Source: Ga0077560 sp046330395 (GTDB lineage: Bacteria > Actinomycetota > Thermoleophilia > Miltoncostaeales > Miltoncostaeaceae). From it: 64,000 bases of DNA. The stretch is taken from NCBI GenBank assembly GCA_046330395.1, contig JAXLSS010000001.1, forward strand, positions 283,304-347,303. Direction: 5' to 3'. Position 1 is the first letter of the stretch, and each line of letters begins with the position of its first letter. The notes beneath the pieces are model-generated. The model saw only the letters and a program-made list of their open reading frames with translations, did no database searches and was not told the origin of the DNA. Positions 61,486-64,000 of this stretch are shown in pieces. The position numbers and the translations under genes were made by a program.

Positions 61486-62520
61486 TCAGCCGAGCTTGTG
61501 CAGTGCCCTGGCGAAGCCAGGACCGCGTCGGCGTTGTGGACGTTCTGCACGCCCGCGGTGTGGGAGCAGCGCCACGAACGCCTTGTTCTTGACGCCCGCC
61601 ACGCTGGCGAGGCCGGGTTCTTCACCGTGGCCTTGCGAAGCGCGCCAGCGGCCTGGATGAAGCCGGGACCCGCGAGGATGCAGCCACACCACCCTGGGGT
61701 TGCGCTTGACCACCTGCTCCCAGGACACCTGTGCGTAGGCGCCCTTGACGTCCTGGAAGATGTTCCTGCCGTAGGGCCAGGGGCAGGCTGGTGGGACGGC
61801 GTTGGAGGCGGTGCCGGTCCGGAGGGGGCGGCAGCGGGCCCGTGGCCGGGCTAGCACTCCCGGCGGGGCGGTCCCACCGGCGCCCCCAGCATCACAGAGA
61901 GGCATGTGTGCCGTGAGCTTCTTGGCCGCCGCCAGCTTGGCCTTCATCTTCTTGATGAGGGCGGCGGCACGGTCCTCCACGTGGAAGATGCGCCCGATGT
62001 TGGTGATGTCGGCGAACACCGGGTTGAGGTTGCGCATCACCCCGCCGTTGCAGGTGGACGTGAAGCCATACGTCTTGATTCCCAGGTCCGATTCCATGCG
62101 GCCGGCGTCCAGGTAGCCGGGGATGTTCAGCCGGTAGATGGTCATCACCAGGTCCGGCTTCTGCGCGGCGATCTGCTCGACGGGCGGCGGCCAGGTCTTG
62201 GTGTCCCCGATCACCGGGATCGACTTCAGCTGCGCGGCGTACTCGGGGGTGGTCTTCAGGGCGTCCTTGCCGTACATCCCCCACGTGGAGACGATCTTGT
62301 CCCTCAGCCCCAGGGCCACCATGAACTCCGCCGACTGGGCGTCGATGGTGAAGACCCGCTGCGGCACGGTGTCGTAGGTGACCGACCGGTCCAGCTTCTC
62401 GCCGGTGCACTGCTTGAGGGTGACCGACGTGGTGGTCGCGCCGCTGGCGGCGGATGCTGCCAGCGGGACGACCGCGGCCATCGCGGCCAACGCGGGCGCT
62501 GCCCAGGTGCTGCGTTTCAT
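61486..62520 (-). pseudogene. iron-chelate ABC substrate-binding protein (copy 3), several frameshifts
   Basis: FecB/BtuF-fold binding protein with a Sec signal peptide but no lipobox Cys, unlike the two copies at 55-57 kb. The N-terminal 215 residues are sound (VTYDTVPQRVFTIDAQSAEFMVALGLRDKIVSTWGMY). After KKLTAHMP the frame degenerates through about 50 residues, recovers at YGRNIFQDVKGAYAQVSWEQVVKRNPRVVWLHP, then shifts again. The expected ending HTAGVQNVHNADAVL lies in another frame before the last ARALHKLG returns. At least four indels: either a decaying gene or a badly assembled stretch. Third gene of the right-hand ABC operon. Start ATG 62520. Confidence 0.75.
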
Positions 62521-62618
62521 GCGGTTCTCCATTCGTGAACATGCGCGGGCGTGATGCCGCCCGCGGGGGGTGCGATGCGGCGGCGCCAGGGGTCCCGGCG
62601 GCGATCCGCGGTGTGCGC

Positions 62619-63401
62619 TCACACCGCCGCCGCCTCGGCGACGGGTGCGAACAGCAGGTGGTACCGGCCGCTCACCGGGTGCACGTGGCCGTGGGACTCG
62701 ACGCCGAACACGGTGCGCAGCAGCTCGGGGGTGAGGGTGTCGCGTGGGACGCCACTGGCAACCACCCGTCCCCGCGACAGCACGTAGACCGTGTCGCAGT
62801 AGGCGGTGGCGTGGTTGAGCTCATGAAGGGCGGCGATGATGGTGATCCCCAGGCCGCGCACCAGCTCCAGCAGGTCCAGCTGGGCGCGGATGTCCAGGTG
62901 GTTGGTTGGCTCGTCCAGGATCAGCACGCGGCTCTGCTGGGCCAGGGCGCGGGCCACCATCACCCGCTGCTTCTCGCCGCCGGACAGCGTGGCCACCAGC
63001 CGGTCGGCGAACGCCGACATGCCGACGCGCTCCAGGGCGGCGGCGGTGATCGCCAGGTCGTCCGGTGAGTCGCGTTCGAACATCCGCTTGTGGGGTGTGC
63101 GCCCGGCCTCCACCACCTCCTGCACGGTGAAGTCAAAGTCGCTGGGAGGCTCCTGGGCCACCACCGCCACCCGCCGCGCGGTCTCGCGCGCCGACAGCTG
63201 CCACACGTCGTCGCCGTCCAGGTGCACGCTGCCCGCCACCGGTCGGAGAGCCCGGTAGATGCTGCGCAGCAGCGTGGACTTGCCGCTGCCGTTGGGGCCG
63301 ACGAGCCCGACGATCTGCCCCGGTTCGGCGATCAGGTCGCACCCGTTGGTGATCTCGGTGCCGTCGAGCTGCACGGTGACGCCGCACGCGTGGACGCGCA
63401 T
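62619..63401 (-). CDS. iron-chelate ABC transporter ATP-binding protein (second system)
   Basis: 260 residues, close paralogue of the ATPase at 57.3 kb: Walker A LVGPNGSGKSTLLRSIYRAL, Q-loop VVAQEPPSDFDFTVQ, signature TLSGGEKQRVMVARAL, Walker B LILDEPTNHLD. ATG 63401 overlaps the permease stop as TGATG. Confidence 0.92.
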   Translation of the reverse strand: MRVHACGVTVQLDGTEITNGCDLIAEPGQIVGLVGPNGSGKSTLLRSIYRALRPVAGSVHLDGDDVWQLSARETARRVAVVAQEPPSDFDFTVQEVVEAGRTPHKRMFERDSPDDLAITAAALERVGMSAFADRLVATLSGGEKQRVMVARALAQQSRVLILDEPTNHLDIRAQLDLLELVRGLGITIIAALHELNHATAYCDTVYVLSRGRVVASGVPRDTLTPELLRTVFGVESHGHVHPVSGRYHLLFAPVAEAAAV

Positions 63402-64000
63402 CAACCGACTCCCGAGGCGACGTCGGAGCGCTGCATCAGCCAGATGAACAGCGGCACGCCGATGACCGCGGTGATCACCGTGAGCGGCAGCTCCAGTGGC
63501 CGGGCCAGCGTGCGGGCACCGATGTCGACCGCCTCCATGAAGATGCCGCCCGCCAGCACCGACACCACCAGCACCCGGCGGTGGTCGGCCCCCACCACCA
63601 TGCGCACCATGTGCGGCACCATCAGCCCCACGAAGCCCACCCCGCCGGCCACGGCCACCACCGTTCCGGTGAGCAGCGAGGTCACCACCAGCAGCTGGAT
63701 GCGCAGCCGGCTGACGTCCACTCCCAGGGCCACGGCCGATTCCTCGCCGGTCACCAGCGCGTTGAGTCGCCGAGACTGCCCCAGCAGCCAGGCGGTGCAG
63801 ACCAGGACCACCACGGTGGGGATGCCCAGGTCAGACCACGAGGCGGAGGCGACGGTGCCCAGCAGCCAGAACATCACCCCGGCCAGGGACTGCCCGTCGG
63901 ACATCCGCAGCTCCACGTAGCTGGTGGCCGCCGAGAACAGGTACCCGATCGCGACCCCCGACAGCACCAGCCGCGTCGGGAGTACGCGCCCGGCGCGCCT
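63401..64000 (-). CDS. iron-chelate ABC transporter permease, FecCD family (5' end outside window)
   Basis: C-terminal 199 residues of a FecCD permease; the start is beyond the right edge. RLVLSGVAIGYLFSAATSYVEL, ALVTGEESAVALGVDVSRLRIQL and GGVGFVGLMVPHMVRMVVGADHRRVL align along their whole length with the permease at 58.1 kb. First visible gene of the second ABC system. Confidence 0.92.
   Translation of the reverse strand, partial: RRAGRVLPTRLVLSGVAIGYLFSAATSYVELRMSDGQSLAGVMFWLLGTVASASWSDLGIPTVVVLVCTAWLLGQSRRLNALVTGEESAVALGVDVSRLRIQLLVVTSLLTGTVVAVAGGVGFVGLMVPHMVRMVVGADHRRVLVVSVLAGGIFMEAVDIGARTLARPLELPLTVITAVIGVPLFIWLMQRSDVASGVG

Noticed and set aside
1..64000. CRISPR array, insertion sequence or prophage structural genes
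   Set aside because: No regularly spaced repeats, no transposase and no capsid/tail/terminase genes were seen; integrase and relaxase are the only mobility genes.

Overview
The window is a contiguous stretch of a very GC-rich chromosome with actinobacterial traits: frequent GTG/TTG starts, many ATGA/GTGA gene overlaps, a fused E2-E1 2-oxoglutarate dehydrogenase of the Kgd type, MMPL exporters, CtaG, and several ECF sigma factors carrying extra C-terminal domains. A deep-branching actinobacterium (for example the Thermoleophilia) would fit, but that is an inference from gene style, not a demonstrated placement. At least ten genes are interrupted by single-base indels. In the cases I could reconstruct base by base, most are one C or G lost from (occasionally added to) a C/G run, with conserved protein continuing in the next frame. 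I read these mainly as sequencing or assembly errors, not gene decay.

Layout. 1-11 kb: end of a ThDP enzyme, hemD, a NUDIX hydrolase, an MMPL exporter, then a lipoate ligase directly behind a 1446-residue Kgd that carries its own two lipoyl domains, and an ECF sigma factor fused to a zinc-finger anti-sigma-like tail. 11-15 kb: CtaG divergent from a sulfite-oxidase-type molybdoenzyme with its cytochrome b, then an MFS exporter. 15-22 kb: small secreted and membrane proteins, two VOC proteins, a 7TM-GGDEF-EAL protein, a second MMPL exporter and a glutathione transferase. 22-28 kb: a two-component system next to a COG4705 membrane protein with an 11-bp-spaced repeat in front of it; a MerR regulator divergent from a di-cysteine mini membrane protein with a textbook MerR-type promoter; a PAS-GAF-GGDEF cyclase. 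28-30 kb: a Tat-exported amine oxidase.

29.8-34.5 kb is the left end of an integrative mobile element: the 3' half of a CAU-anticodon tRNA with its terminator (att site), a tyrosine integrase, an excisionase-like HTH gene and a MobF relaxase-helicase. The other end is not visible, so the boundary with what follows is open. 35-49 kb holds a secreted protein with two His-motif repeats, a tight plus-strand cluster (zinc ribbon, Crp-like regulator, MerA/Lpd-like disulfide reductase, radical SAM enzyme), an opposing nrtS-methyltransferase-glutaredoxin operon, and a five-gene cluster with the gene content of the poorly characterised E. coli ynjF-ynjB-ynjC-ynjD genes. ECF sigma factors paired with SRPBCC and cupin genes follow.

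50-64 kb is devoted to metals. Eight minus-strand genes run from a FecCD-type permease through an ATPase, two binding proteins and a FhuF-like reductase into CopA, YcnI and CopC-CopD with overlaps or gaps of at most 7 bases, so iron-chelate uptake and copper handling appear to be one transcription unit. A second, paralogous ABC system starts at the right edge; its binding-protein gene carries several frameshifts.
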